A stretch of DNA of 64,000 nt from Rhodeus uyekii (Eukaryota > Chordata > Actinopteri > Cypriniformes > Acheilognathidae). Each line of letters begins with the position of its first letter. Position 1 is the first letter of the stretch. The notes below the pieces were generated by a model that saw nothing but the letters and a program-made list of their open reading frames with translations, ran no database searches and had not been told where the DNA came from. The DNA is taken from positions 887,501 to 951,500 of the forward strand of contig JAWRVZ010000102.1 in assembly GCA_037043235.1 (NCBI GenBank), given 5' to 3'. Position numbers and translations under genes: made by a program. This document shows, piece by piece, positions 1-12,450 of this stretch.

Positions 1-3000
1 AAACAGATTATGAAATAAATAAAAAACAGAGAAAGGGAAGGGGGATTGTGTTTAGGGAGGGCTGTAATGGAAGGAGAAAGCCAAATAAGGTCAGTTATTC
101 TGCTATATCGTATGACCACTCTTTTGTCCCTCCCTTTCTCTCTCATTATTTTCCTCTCTTTCCTCACCTTCTGTCTGTCTATCTCTGTCTCACTCCCTCT
201 ACAGCTGACCTATCTTTTATTCCTGCTCCTTTCCCATTTCTGCTTTGCCAGCAAGACGTGAAGTTAAAGTAATGATTCCAGATCCCCTCCACTGCGAAAA
301 TCTAATGCAATTAAACAAACTACAGGGAGGGAGAAAGAAAGGACATCAAGAAAAATTCTCAGTTAATCCAATCAAAGGTCTACGAGCCAAAATGGATCTC
401 CAGTCAACACTATTCATTATTACATCAGCATTCAGGCAATCATTCCCTTAATAACATAACTGGCTTCATGGCTAATTGAGACACTGTTAGTTATTTCATA
501 ATGTACTGCTATTATGGTACAATAGTAATGCTTTTGTTTTCTTTCACTTTTTTCGAATTTTGCTCTCTTCCTGCAGGTGTTTTAATGCATTCTTTGCCTC
601 GAAGGCTGAGATTAATTTAGTAGCATCTTTTGTTTGTTCCTAACAACAACAACCTCCAAAAAAGAAGTCAAATATTTCAGATATTCGACATGTATTTCCA
701 AGGTCTTTATATTTTTCCCCAATCAGACGACTCCCAAAGTGCAGCGGCCCCAGAGTAATCACAGCTGTCTGAGCCGAGTGTGAAAGGCCAGAGAGTTCAA
801 AGAACACTGCTGTGACCCAATCGCCAAGTATAGTATGAAAATGTTCAGTGAATAAATGCGGTAATATGTGTGTATAATGTGCATAATAATGAATACAAAT
901 CTGGCTCCAAGGTATTTAACCCTCGTCTTACTTCATGCTCATGGCTGTTTAGCCAAATTACTGCAGGTGTCCAGAACTGGAGCCAACCAAATATTAATTA
1001 CAAACATGGACACAGTTATCTGAGGGGTTTTTTGCCATCTTTTTACGCCACCTTCAAATACCTGGAACTAAACCTATTCCTGCCAAGAGCTAAAAATAGC
1101 TAGCCCATAGAAATTCAGATATGAAGATTTTCATAATTAAGCAAGGTTCTTCATAGTTTTCAAAATCAGTATTTTTTTTCTTCTCCAGTAAAATATTGAA
1201 ACTTCTTTAGGATTTTCAGAATTTGGCAAGTTTCTTCTTGGACTGCAAAATATAGTTTTCATAATCAATATTGTCTTTCTTTTTGAAAAAAATTAGAAAT
1301 TTGAAACTTGCAAATTCTTTTCAGAATATACTAGTTAAACATGGAATAGTGCATCACATTCCCTCCACCGACTCATCGGACCAGGTCCAGTTCTCGCTTC
1401 AACTGTTACTGGTTTTTATGTTATAATATTAGTATTTAGGTACTTAAAAGTATAATGTAAATCCAATGGATATATTATTAAATGTATGGAAATACCATGG
1501 ATTATAATAATATGACTCATGTCATTAAAAATCCCATGGCACTTCTCGTAAAGAGTAGAGGTCTTACCCCAGTGTCCTGGCCAAAATTCCCTCCATTGGC
1601 CCTTATCAATCATGGTCTCCTTATCGTAATCCCCATGCTTTTTGGCTCTATCACTCTCTCTCCTCTCCACCTACCTTGATGTGGTTGAGGAGAGACCCCT
1701 GATAAATGCCTTAAACACTATATTACTGGATGATTATGAATATTAAAGCCCCATCACTTTGCATAGTCCTTTTTTTTCTAAGTTTTCTTTTTTCTAAAGG
1801 TTACAAATGTACAAAGTGCTGGTTACAAATTACCAAATGAATTTGGATGCAAATGTGGTCCCTCTCCCGCATCAAGTTTCATCCTCACTGACGTTTACAA
1901 ATCCACTTATGCAGTCTTCTTCATTGTTTACATTGTCTTTTCTCTCATTATAATCTCAGGCCCTCAGAAATCTTCGTTCTGTTTCTGGGTCAAGAATATC
2001 CAGAGATCTTCAATCCTGCTAGCTACATTATTTATTACAAAGGCCTTGCTCTTGTATTATTAGGATGAGGTATATAAAAAATTTAATAAATCATAAGATC
2101 CCACGCAAACCCACACAAATAGGCATGCCCTTATTGTCCTCGGAAGGATTTCCATCTAATCAAATACTTTAAGAAAGGCATCGTCCCTCAGAAAAGCAGC
2201 GCAAGGCTCAGTGCTCGAACGACACGATGCTCACATGACAAACATAAGATTTGTACTAATGCCAAGACCTGGAGCCAAGCAGGGAGATTAGAATGGTTGA
2301 ATTGTTCAAGTAATCCTGAGTCGCTCTAAGCTGTAGTTACTCAAACAAATGGGATTGTACTCCAGGCTTGGGTGTGTGTGTGGAGCTGCCTGGTCTGGAT
2401 GGTCTCTTAAGCAAACATTCCCAATACAGTTCTCAGCTACTGACTTGTTTTGCTTTATTTTTTCATTCAGCCTTGTTTCCTGCTCGTTTGACATTTCCTG
2501 GGATTCGTGTGGGTTAACGAGTCTTTGATTAGCTGTAGCTGCTCAATGTTCATTGTTTGTTAATTAGTGAAAGCCTCAAGTCACTGATAGTAAAGTCAAA
2601 CTACTGTCTACTTCAATACCAAATAAGATCCAAATGACCTTTAATAATAATAATGGTATAAACATCAACTTCAGCAAAAATAATAGTTAATATATTATTG
2701 CTGTTGTTCACAAATGTTCTAATATTACTAAAAAGTCCATAATAATAAAAATAATAATATCAATATTTTTGCATGGTTATTTTAGATGGGATTAGATGGA
2801 TTGTTTTTATAGTTTTTTATATGCTCTGTACATATAACAGAGACCATAACACAGACAACAAAACATTTTTTTTTTCATAATTTGAGATCGGTAATGCCCT
2901 CTCTCCTCTAAACTACGACTATTACAGTCATTAGACAATGACTGTGTGAGGCCAATCAACCTAATATATGCTAACCATAATTGTTCTCCCCCTTTCTGTC

Positions 3001-3002
3001 AG
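1..3002. other. Upstream intron of the B4GALT2-like gene (partial)
   Basis: AT-rich sequence with pyrimidine-rich tracts (about 118-245) and AATAAT-rich stretches (about 2640-2760). No ORF here has coding character and no exon of the galactosyltransferase was recognised. I see no transposon with clear termini. Confidence 0.6.
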
Positions 3003-3107
3003 AATCACACTAAATGGGATGAAAGTGTCTCGGCCTGACGTAAGGATCGGCCGCTACAGGATGATCAAGCATGAGAGAGACAAGCACAATGAGCCAAACC
3101 CCCAGAG
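3003..3107 (+). CDS. b4galt2: Beta-1,4-galactosyltransferase (B4GALT2-like), penultimate coding exon
   Basis: The exon encodes ITLNGMKVSRPDVRIG followed by YRMIKHERDKHNEPNPQ, the C-terminal catalytic signature of Golgi beta-1,4-galactosyltransferases. These type II membrane enzymes transfer galactose from UDP-Gal to terminal GlcNAc. In the bovine B4GALT1 structure the Met and His of the equivalent M-I-x-H motif coordinate the catalytic manganese, and both are present. The exon is bounded by an acceptor (tttctgtcag) and a donor (AG|gtaaga); it starts after two bases and ends after two bases of a split Arg codon that the exon at 12300 completes. Upstream exons lie beyond the left edge. Assignment to B4GALT2 rather than another paralogue rests on the sequence type (RIGRYRMIKH) and on the downstream neighbours CCDC24 and SLC6A9. 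Confidence 0.9.
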
Positions 3108-3349
3108 GTAAGACTGCCACCTCATCACTGTATTGTGTGAAAGCTCCCACTGCCTGTGCCTGAGCATGCTTAAGATTCAGAAGCTTTGTTATGAAGTGTT
3201 AAATCACACCACTTATCCTATTCTTGTGACTTATTGATCTAAAACAAAGCAGAGCCCTTTGGACTGCAGATATAATACTCCAGCTTGATATTAGTGACAT
3301 TTTACAATCTTCAGGGAGATTGTAGTCTTGCAGTTTCTGTACTCCTCAA

Positions 3350-3410
3350 ATTGTAAGTCGCTTTGGATAAAAGCATCTGCTAAATGAATGAATGTAAATG
3401 TAAACTTCAC
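3350..3410 (+). repeat. SINE-type tail fragment
   Basis: Contains the stereotyped fish repeat tail 'gtcgctttggataaaagc' followed by 'tctgctaaatg' and AATG-rich sequence. The same tail is present at the 3' end of the full SINE copy near 47517-47668. Only the tail is visible here. Confidence 0.6.
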
Positions 3411-3884
3411 TGCTCCAAACTCCATCATGGCAAGTTGATGAACTAAATTATCTGTCTGCTAAAACCATCTAGTTCCACACCAAACCAGCCTAGACCTAAT
3501 ATAGTTTTAGGCAGTTAATTATTATTTTTAAATTATTGCTGTGCTATTTTGCTTCATTAATATAATGTAACATTGCAATCATGTTTATAATTGACCATTA
3601 AAGTGAGATATGTTCTATCAAGTAATTTTTATTTGACAGTACAGCCTTGGTAATATCTTAAAAAAATTACTGATAAAAATTTGACTTTTTTTTCAACAAT
3701 ATAGAACAAATAATTACCACATGTTGATCAAATATTTTAATTAAAACATACTGTTATATACAAAATTATATTGTAGTGTTGGAAATATGTGCTCAAAGTA
3801 TTTGCATCAAACATATTTTAGCAAAATTGTATTGTTCGAACAGACCATCAATCTGTTAGAACAATAGAAGCTCAATCCCAAACC

Positions 3885-4530
3885 AAACTGTCAGGGTGAG
3901 GGTGAAGGGAGGAAGTGAGGATTCAAGGATGTGGGAAGAAGGGCTTTATCATAATAAAAATAAAACAAAAACTTCCCAGAGGGGGGAAAACATAACTTGA
4001 CTTAGCTGAATTGACCTGACCTGACTTGACTGGACACTGATTGAGTAGAATAGACATGAGATTCAACAACAATTCAACAACGATGAAGCACCCCAGAACA
4101 GCAAACACAGGGAGAATAAATAGGGAATACACAAGGCAGCTAAATGAGGGAGAACAGCATCAAACCAATATCGAGGAAACAAGACTGGGGTGGGGTTACA
4201 CACTTGACAGAAGAGCATATAGCACAAGAAACACACATGACAAGCCATGTGCACAAGACATGACCGCACGTGGCTGATGAAAACATGAACCGCGTGTTAC
4301 ACAGAACACAACTCAAGAGAACGCGCAGCCCGCACGCTCATATAACAGGACTGAGCACTAGTGAACACTCACACAGAAGACAAGTCCAAATGTGTCTCAG
4401 AATCCTGAAACACAAAACCGAAATGGAACAGGACTAGAATTGGGATTCAAACACCATACCCCGCACACAAGACAAATCACGTGGACAGAAAAGACAAAAG
4501 ACGAGACATTACAGTAGTGTCAGAGCTCTG
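3885..4530. repeat. Probable interspersed repeat, class uncertain
   Basis: Begins near 'tgtcagggtgagggtg' and ends near 'gagacattaca', with an ACA-rich, non-coding body resembling LTR-like repeats common in cyprinid genomes. TG...CA termini fit an LTR but no target duplication is visible. Two short ORFs here have no recognisable product. Confidence 0.3.
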
Positions 4531-4618
4531 CCACAAAACCAAGAAATGACTAGACCAAATGTGATGTATTTAATGCTGAGAAAATACTATAAACACTTAA
4601 AGAGTTATGAACTAAAAA

Positions 4619-4725
4619 GCTTTCCTGTAGGTCAAGCAGTAGAGCATTGGTGCTTTCAACACCAAGGTCATGGGTTTGCTTCCCAGGGAAAGCAAGAAAG
4701 CTGATTAGAATGTTAATGTGTCAAA
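4619..4725 (+). repeat. tRNA-derived SINE copy (5' part)
   Basis: Contains 'tttcctgtaggtcaagcag', 'tagagcattgg' and a degenerate B box ('gggtttgcttcccaggg'), followed by 'aagctgattagaatgt'. It matches the copies at 41982-42122 and 47517-47668. It is a retroposed polymerase III element, not a functional tRNA. Confidence 0.7.
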
Positions 4726-5105
4726 TCAATCACCACAACCATTAGCCACAAACAAAATCACACAACTAATAACTCCACATATCTATAGAGAAGGGTAAAA
4801 AAGCTGTACGTTGGGCAAAATTTAAGAAACAAGCCAATCTCAGCATCAACTATTTATGCTTTATTGGTCATATGACTGGCTACCTGCACCTGAAACTAAT
4901 GGCTGGTCCTTCTCCTCCTGCAAAATGCTTGAAATTAAAGATGGTAAACTAAAACCACTTAGCTAGCACGATATTTAGGTGTCTCTAAAACAGCAGCTTC
5001 ACTAAACTTTTCTGTTATATCATGAGCAAAGAAAGGTTTCTTATATTTTAATTTGATATATTTATTTATATATTTTTTCAAAATGCGGGTTTTTCTAAAT
5101 ATCTA

Positions 5106-5305
5106 GGAATATGGCTAAAGTGAAGGTGACATGTTCAGATCAAGTATGGTAACCCATACTTGGAATTTATCCTCTGCATTTAACCCATCCAAGTTAGTGC
5201 ACACACATACATACACACACACACAGCAAACCATGGACACACACCGAGAGCAGTGGGCAGCCATTTTTGCTGTGGCACCAGGGAGCGATTCAAAGATACC
5301 TCAGT
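5106..5305. repeat. Fish interspersed repeat with CA-rich core
   Basis: Carries the stereotyped block 'ctctgcatttaacccatcca', a CA microsatellite, then 'gagcagtgggcagcc' and 'caccagggagcga'. I recognise this arrangement as a dispersed repeat in fish genomes. Family not assigned. Confidence 0.55.
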
Positions 5306-6351
5306 CATTTCCTCAAGAATTAAGAAACAATTTTGTCAAAAGAAATATATAGACTATGAATATGTAACACTGCGGTAGGTGTAATAATTCACCCAGTTAG
5401 TCTGTCAGTATCTTTGCTAGTTTGTGTTGTATTGGAAACTTTTTCTAGCTTTTGTCATCCAATTATCTGGGGCTATAATAAAGTTTTTTTCCTTTTTAAG
5501 ATGCATTCATTCTCCCCAAATATGATTGTGTGTGTTCCTGCCAGCTGGCAGAAGTTCTTTATGCTTGAGTAGCTCAGACGTCACAGAGTGTAAAATAGCC
5601 CAATCAATGAGTCGATAAGTCCATCCGTGAATGCTAGGCTGCGAGCCAGATTGTTCCTAGGTAGAAAAGCTTCACAGTGGAACAACTAATTGCAAAACGA
5701 TCCATGCAGTTGTAGATTGGTCCACTCTTTCTTGGTGGTTGTCAATCTTAGGAGAGCTTTGAGCGAAATGGCAAGACAGAAGTAAAAGAAATACCATTAA
5801 AAGTTAGGATTGGTGTTTTCTCTGGTAGGCGGTATCACTCAGCTCTTACTGCAAAGATAAGAGTCAGTGATTTATTCGCTTTTGCTCGGTTTCATTCTCA
5901 TTCTTTTTTCCCTTGATCTTTCTTTCTCATTCACTCACTGTTGCTCTATTATGTGTCGCTTTCCCTCGTTCTTTTTGTCTTTCTCCTACAAGTGGCTCAG
6001 ACAATTGAAGTAATGAGTGTGGCCCACCCAGAGAGCCACGAGCGCATGCTAAACTCATTTTCACTGGAGAGGACAGAAGAACATGGGTGGAAATGAATGA
6101 GTTGTCTGTGTTGAAGTTAATGGATTGAAACATGTCACACTAAAGTAGGCCTGTTGTCAAAGGCAGGTCATTTGTTTGTGTTCTGTCTCAAACGGGTAAA
6201 ATGATGCAGTGTCGATCACTGAGATCCACCTTCAGTACAACCATCAGACCGGAAAATGCGTCCTTTATCGTTCGCTGAAACAATTTTTTTTGCTGTTCAA
6301 TTAACTCAAACCTTGCAGGATAGAGATACAAAGCAAGTTGCAATGCAAACA

Positions 6352-7545
6352 TTGCTATAGAGACATACACACACAGAGAAAATCATAGTATATAAGGATT
6401 CATGTGATATAAAATAAACTGTGGTTTTAATTATGAGTTTTTACCTTCGAGACAGACATGTGCGGAAGAGGAGGAGGGAGGGACAGCGTAAATTACGCTA
6501 CATAACTTTAGTTATGTAGGTAATGCAGACACAATACGGAAGTATAGTGTTTCTTCCCGTGTAGTGTATTGGATAGACTACGCGCACAATAATGTATGCC
6601 TCAGAACTTCATATTTATTATTAATGAACTCACATAACTTGTGCTGCTCCCAGCTTTATACTTGTGAATCACTCGTCGCCCCCGGTAACCACTGCTGTAA
6701 AACCAAGGTGGCTCTCTAGTGGAGATCATATGCAATTACCCCATAAATGTATATAACACATAGTAGGGATGAGCGAGTACAGCTGTATCTGTATCTGTTA
6801 ACCATTTGAATTATCTGTATCTGTACTCGGACTGGGCGGGGCCTAGCCTGGAAGTGGGTGGGGTTTAACCGAGAAATGGGCAGAACTTTTAACGGTATGT
6901 TATGTTTAATCATGCAATTGATATGGGTTGATCAGAAATGTTTATATTTATTGCTCATTAGAAAACAATTTACATGACAGCATCAGCATTGAGCTTCAGA
7001 TCAATGGTTTTGATCACGATATCAAACAAACTATATGCAGAACAAATTTTGCAACAATCAATACAACACATGCAGTTGCAATTATGAAGACATCATCATT
7101 TTTAATCATTATTTTTTGGGTGAAAAAAAACGGAAAATACCCGCGAACAGAGAGAGGGAGAGGTTTTCTCTTCTCAGCGTTCTGCGCATGAATGAGAAGG
7201 GCGGAGCCACGGGACGCAGCAAATCTGCAGGTGTAGGGGAGGGACGCTGTGACTAGCCTAGCACAGAACGCAGACACAGTCAGCTACCCAATGAGGATTC
7301 TTATTCAATCCGAGCTCAGATATTGACTTGTATTACTCGTATGATACTCGTACTCGGCAAAAATGCTGTATTCATACCGGATACTCGTTTCAGCCGAGTA
7401 TCCGGCTCAACTCTAACACCTAGCATCCGTATCTCTAAGCGTGCTCTGACCTAAAATCTTTACTCGTATTTCAAAGTAAAAAAATTGCTCTATTGAAATC
7501 AGAATACTCGTAATGTCAGGACGCTCATATCTCAAGGTATTACTG
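6352..7545 (-). mobile_element. Truncated mariner-type non-autonomous element (host of a nested hAT)
   Basis: The right terminus (7517-7545) reads '...catatctcaaggtattactg', the same inverted-repeat end as the complete element at 8076-9221. The internal segment 6352-6490 (tatagagacatacacacaca, then tgatataaaataaa, then a gtgcggaagaggaggaggga block) matches 8192-8310 of that element. The left inverted repeat is missing, so the copy is 5'-truncated. It is interrupted by the hAT-type element 6764-7415. Confidence 0.6.
6764..7415. mobile_element. Non-autonomous hAT-type element, 652 bp
   Basis: The ends 'tagggatgagcgagtac' (left) and the reverse complement of '...gtatccggctcaactcta' (right) form an imperfect inverted repeat. 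It is flanked by near-identical 8-bp target duplications, ACACATAG (6756-6763) and ACACCTAG (7416-7423). The interior is non-coding, with repeated 'gtatctgta' / 'actcgtactcgg' motifs. It sits inside the truncated mariner-type copy. Confidence 0.65.
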
Positions 7546-7552
7546 TAACAGG

Positions 7553-8025
7553 TTGGGCCACCCTCAGCAGCAACAACTGCAATCAAGCTTCTACAATAAC
7601 TTGCAGTCTTTTACAGTGCTGTGGAGGAATTTTGGCACAATCAACTTTGCAGAGTTGTTGTAATTCGCATTGAAGGAATTTTGAGCATGAATCTCAATAG
7701 GAGACTTTGACTAGGCCGCTCCAAAGTGTTCATTTTGTTTTTCTTAAGCCATTCAGAGGTGAACAGAGGCAACCGATGCCTGCTGTTATTTGGATGTTGT
7801 TGTGGGATCTTTTGTGACCTCTTGAGTCGTCCCTGGGCTCTTATGATAGCTTTAGAAATGGCTTTGTAACCTTTTCCAGACAGATAAATCTCAGTTTCTT
7901 TCTTTCTTATTTGTTCCTGAATTTCGGCATGTTATCTAGTTTTTGAAGATCTTTTTGGTCTACTTCACTTTGTCAGGCAGGTCTTATTGAAGTGATTTCT
8001 TGATTGAGAACAGGTGTGGCAATAC
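7553..8025 (-). mobile_element. Tc1-like transposon remnant
   Basis: Segments such as 'gaggaattttggcacaatca', 'tttgcagagttgttgtaatt' and 'gactttgactaggccgctcc' closely match the Tc1-like element at 34899-35842, whose minus strand encodes transposase. No open frame remains, and termini are not clear. Confidence 0.65.
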
Positions 8026-9335
8026 TCAGGCCTGGGAGTAAAATAAGACTTTTATGCTCACCAAGGCTCCATTTACAGTAATACCTTGAGATGCGAGCAT
8101 AATCCCAAATCATGTTTTCCAAAAGAAATAATATTTTAAAAAAATAATCCAGATCCGTAACGATGGGAAAAAAACATGTTTATAATTGGTATAGAGACAT
8201 ACACACACAAAATTAAAGTACATGTACACAATACAAGTATTCCTGTGATATAAAATAAAATGTGAGACCGGTTCTAGCGGCATTTGTGCGGAGGAGGTGG
8301 GAAGAAGGGAGTTGGCGTACACTTGATTCCGTATCGTACCTTACACGAACACTGCATAACTTATGTAAACTTAAATTTATAATAACTTAGCTTATGTATT
8401 TAAAAAACTTTTCTGTTTATATTATCTCATTTATATTTGAACGTAACTTCGATATAATCATCATGCCCTTGGAAGGTTTTATGTTCTTGATAGAGTTCTT
8501 TTGCTTTAGGATGGTACATCGTGGATGTACTGCGATCATACATGCATGCTAGATCACTCACGCAAGCACCATGCTCTACAAGTTCCTGCTTCATTTACAT
8601 GGTCATATAACGAGTTGTAATGGGTGATGCTCCTTTAAGGCGGAGCGCTCTTTCACTCACTTACGAAGGAGTGAGTAATCTGAGTAGACCGAGCGCAAGT
8701 TGGGAAACATTGTATGTATGAGGAGTGAGCTTTCCACTGTTTTTCTGTTGCTCTTACTTATTTTCTTATTGTTCAGTAACGCGGTTGTTCGTCAAGTATT
8801 GTTGTCAAGTTGCCCACGTGTGTGTGGGATTGACAGATCCTGCTAATAAAGGACCCCTCCTGTGGAACATCAGTTGCGTCCTACTTATACTTCACTCCTA
8901 CATTTGGGGGAGCTATCCGGCCTAGTATAGAGAACAGATGCAATTAAAAATTAAAAGTCATCATATGTTTCTTCTTCTCACTACCATCCTTACCACTCAG
9001 TTTCTTAGAACTCATTGCAATTATGAAGAATAATGCACAAAATAGAGAGAAAATCACCTACTCGCGGGAAATGTGTACGTGAAGTGAACGAGCGTAAGCG
9101 TTTGTAAGCTGCTCGTATCTCAAATATTTACTCGTATCTCAAAGAACAAATTCTACTCGAAGGCTTGCTCGTATCTCGGAATACTTGTATGTCAGGATGC
9201 TCATATCTCAAGGTATTACTGTATTTTGATAATAAATACAGTAAAGACTGTAATATTGTAAAACACTTTTACAATTTAAATTAACTATGAATATATTTTG
9301 AAAATGTTATTTATTCCTGTGATCACAATTATAAT
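8026..9335 (-). repeat. AT-rich cyprinid interspersed repeat, reverse copy split by a mariner insertion
   Basis: The left part (8026-8075) reads 'gctcaccaaggctccattta' and the right part (9222-9335) continues 'tattttgataataaatacag'. Read on the minus strand they rejoin as a copy of the repeat whose forward form is 'aataaatgcagccttggtga', seen at 9435. The 8076-9221 element is inserted at the TA. Confidence 0.6.
8076..9221. mobile_element. Mariner-like non-autonomous transposon, 1146 bp
   Basis: Terminal inverted repeats: left 'cagtaataccttgagatgcg', right 'catatctcaaggtattactg'. TA duplications flank both ends (8074-8075 and 9222-9223). Sub-terminal sequence repeats 'actcgtatctca' motifs. 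No transposase frame is visible; the ORF at 8725-8925 has no recognisable similarity. Confidence 0.75.
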
Positions 9336-9360
9336 GATAGAAAATATTTATATTTCAAGT

Positions 9361-9512
9361 TAATGCTATTCTTTTGAACTATATTTATGAAATATTATTC
9401 ACATTTCACAATGTTACTGTTTTTAGTGTATTTTTTATTAAATAAATGCAGCCTTGGTGAGCATAAGAGACTTATTTCAAAAACATAAAATCCTATAGAC
9501 CCCAAGTTATGT
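9361..9512 (+). repeat. AT-rich cyprinid interspersed repeat, forward copy
   Basis: Contains 'atgctattcttttgaac', 'cacaatgttactgttttt', 'aataaatgcagccttggtga' and 'atagaccccaag', in the order of the stereotyped repeat that ends 'gaccccaaacttttgaacg' at 13990. It lies head-to-head with the reverse copy to its left. Confidence 0.6.
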
Positions 9513-12299
9513 AGTTATACAGTTTTATTTATGTTTAAATTAATAAAAAGCTTAATTTTAGGTGTGCTAAATAAGTGAGCCATCCACATGGTAACGAACA
9601 TCCACAGACCAATGCAGACTTTGGCACTGCAGCTCGATGACAATCAATATATCAGGAAGTGCGGTCTGAGATTGATGGATCTCAACCACATCCCTGAAAC
9701 ACTCCCTTACTCTGCCAGGGCTGATATAACACACATAGACATGCATCAGCATGGGTGGCAGAGTCACAACTCATCTGGACATCTGATTAATAATTGATTA
9801 GGAGCATAACTAGAATAATGGGAAGTCATTTAGAGTATGATCCCTTCCTCTCTAGATTTTATTGCCTCCATTAGAGACTTGTGGGGATTATTCTAAGATG
9901 GTTCGTTTGTATGTGATAAGAGGTTTAGTCTCAAACAGCCTTTTAAGGTTAAGCAGGAAATTTGGATTACTGACGTTTATTCATGCAGCACTTTCAAGCG
10001 TTACTTATCATGTATTTTGCTTATTTCCTGTGTTAATTTATAGGTTTTGGCCTCATTCCCCCAGAGTTAATTTGTGTTTAACTCTAGGGTGGTCAATGTA
10101 TTCATGTAGTTTGCATTTAATAGTTATACATTTATTCTCAAGAAGATAGTGTGGCTCTTTAATGACTACTGTAAGCATGTAAAACATATATAAGTTTCAG
10201 GTTTTGTGAGATGAAGGGAAGGACTTAATGATGCGAGGAAGGGCTTTTATTTGATTGAAAAATCAATTATCATTTCCACAATTATCATTTGTGGAAACGG
10301 TGATAATTTTTTTTTCCTTAGGATTCTTTCATGAATAGAAAGTTTAAAAGAGCAGAATTTGTTTGAAATATTCATGTCTTTGATCAATTTAATATTTCCA
10401 TACTGAAAAGTATGAATTAAAGTATTCATTTGTTTCAAAATTTGCTAAAATTAATTGTTTTCAAAAAAAAAATACTAATCTTACAATTTAAAAAATGTAT
10501 GTATATTTTTGTAAAGGGCAGCTATTACTTCTTGCCTCATTTATTTTCTGGTAACTTCAAGTTACTTCCCAGCACTTTAAGTTTTGTTTAATTTTCCTGT
10601 CATACAGGTTTAGGTCATTTGTTTTGAGACACAGCATGGAGATGCAGAGCTGAAGAGTAAATAGCTGCATTTGCCAAGCACACCATTATTTAAAAAGAAG
10701 CGTTGCTAGAATTGATGAATGGTTGCCCTCTCCTCGGCTCTGTTACTGCCACTGCCGTCTTTGTTTGGTCAATCTTCAGAATAGCATCAACCTCCGTAAT
10801 GAGACGTTATGCAGGCCGGAGGAAACGTACAACTATTCATCAACCTTCTTCAGATTAGTTAGTGCTACCGCACACCGGTCCGCATGAATATTAATATAGT
10901 TCCTTGTGAGCTCTCTCAAATACTCTAATTTCATTCAAGCAGTGTGTATATAAATCAGTATCTGCAGACTCTAGTCTTCGTGGTGCCTACAATGATTTGG
11001 TAGTTGATAGCGTTGCATAAATCAAGCTTCCGTTTAACAGACAACTTGAACTCTCTTTCTTACTTTTGTGGCTTTTTTCACAGCAAGTGTCCTATTTATT
11101 ATGAAAAATGTTCTTCTTCAGTTAATGCAAAAATGTATATCATTTTACGTGTCTGAAGGGATGGGAGGTTAAGATGTAATATAAAACATTTCTGGGGGAA
11201 GCACAGCTCTTGAATATCTCCTACTTTGCTTTTCTAGCTGAGCTCACTGAATTTAAAGAACCTCTCATTTTATTGATAAACCATGGGAGACTCATATGCT
11301 AATACCTCTTGTTCTCTTATCCACCATAGCCCAGACCAACATGTTATTTTTCTCCACTTTATTAAATAGTAAAAGCATGTTATATAAAACTTTTTATATA
11401 GCACAAGTTAAATATGTCTTGTAGAATTAATGTTTGTTTTGATTCAAGGGAAGTGTTGCCCATTTGTTTTTTTTATTCGTGAGTGATGCTCTGTGCACTT
11501 TTATAAATGTTATTTCACCCCCTGCTGGTTGACATTGGTATGACCCAATGTAAGTGCTCCGTATTATAATACTTACCTTTATTTGACCTTTATAATCGTT
11601 TTTCAATGATGTAAAAGTAGGACAATTCTTGGGAGTTAAACCAAGGACCTCAGTGTTCCAAACCTGCATGTGATAAAATGAAGAAGAATCTTTACATATC
11701 TTTTCCAATGATTTTTGGCTGTCAATCTCCAAAAAGACAAACCAAAAATAATTTACTACTTGTGCGCTGTATCTCAAGTACAATGTTTTTGTGTTATAAA
11801 TAGACACAAAATTAGTGATTTTAACTGATAATAACCTTTATCTGTAGCTATGAAATCGACAAATACACCAATTGAGAAGGTCATGATGTTTGTTTTTAGT
11901 TACAAGATAGGAGAACCAGTGTATTTGAGATTATTGACTTCCAACCTATGCCACGGCTATGATATTTAATTTGAGAGCTGCAGATTAAGGATTAATATTT
12001 CATAATGACTTTTGGTATTTCACTGCCAGAAAAAATAGGGGCACAACAGCTCATCACTGGGGCAGTACCCTTAAAGGGTCAACTTTGAGCCTTATCAACT
12101 CTTAAAAGTAGCATATTAATAGAATAGCAATACATACCTTTAAGGTACTACTGAGAACCTTTTAGGGGTAAATGAGATACAAAACTGTCATTATTAAGGT
12201 ACTTCAAACCAAGCTGTTGTACCACTAAATGTACAATTGGTTTAAAATGTTTCCTGTTCTGAGATTTCAAGTATTACCTTTTATTTTTCCCTTCTCTAG
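9513..12299. other. Remainder of the last B4GALT2-like intron
   Basis: AT-rich unique-looking sequence. Small ORFs (for example 9862-10149, and 11427-11807 on the minus strand) lack domain signatures, splice context or a start context, and I regard them as chance. I see no transposon termini or RNA gene. Confidence 0.5.
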
Positions 12300-12450
12300 G
12301 TTCAGTAAGATCCAGAACACCAAGAACACCATGAGGAAAGATGGGATCAGCTCGCTGATGTACAGAGTGGTGTCTGTGAAGAAGTATCCGCTCTATACCA
12401 ACATTTCCGTAGAGATCGGCAAGCCTCCACCCAGACCCTTCAAAGGATAG
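12300..12450 (+). CDS. b4galt2: Beta-1,4-galactosyltransferase (B4GALT2-like), terminal coding exon
   Basis: Acceptor ttctctag precedes a base that completes the split Arg, then FSKIQNTKNTMRKDGISSL, MYRVVSVKKYPLYTNIS and VEIGKPPPRPFKG, ending at TAG (12448-12450). This matches the last exon of B4GALT2, whose human protein also ends in a short Pro/Arg-rich tail after VDIG. The longer tail of B4GALT3 is absent and the sequence differs from B4GALT4. The frame is continuous with the exon ending at 3107 across a 9.2-kb intron. The 3' UTR must follow from 12451. A candidate AATAAA at 13933-13938 lies inside an interspersed repeat, so the true polyadenylation site is uncertain. Confidence 0.92.

Noticed and set aside
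11427..11807. 126-residue minus-strand ORF in the B4GALT2 intron
   Set aside because: No motif, AT-rich codon pattern and no flanking splice sites; likely chance.
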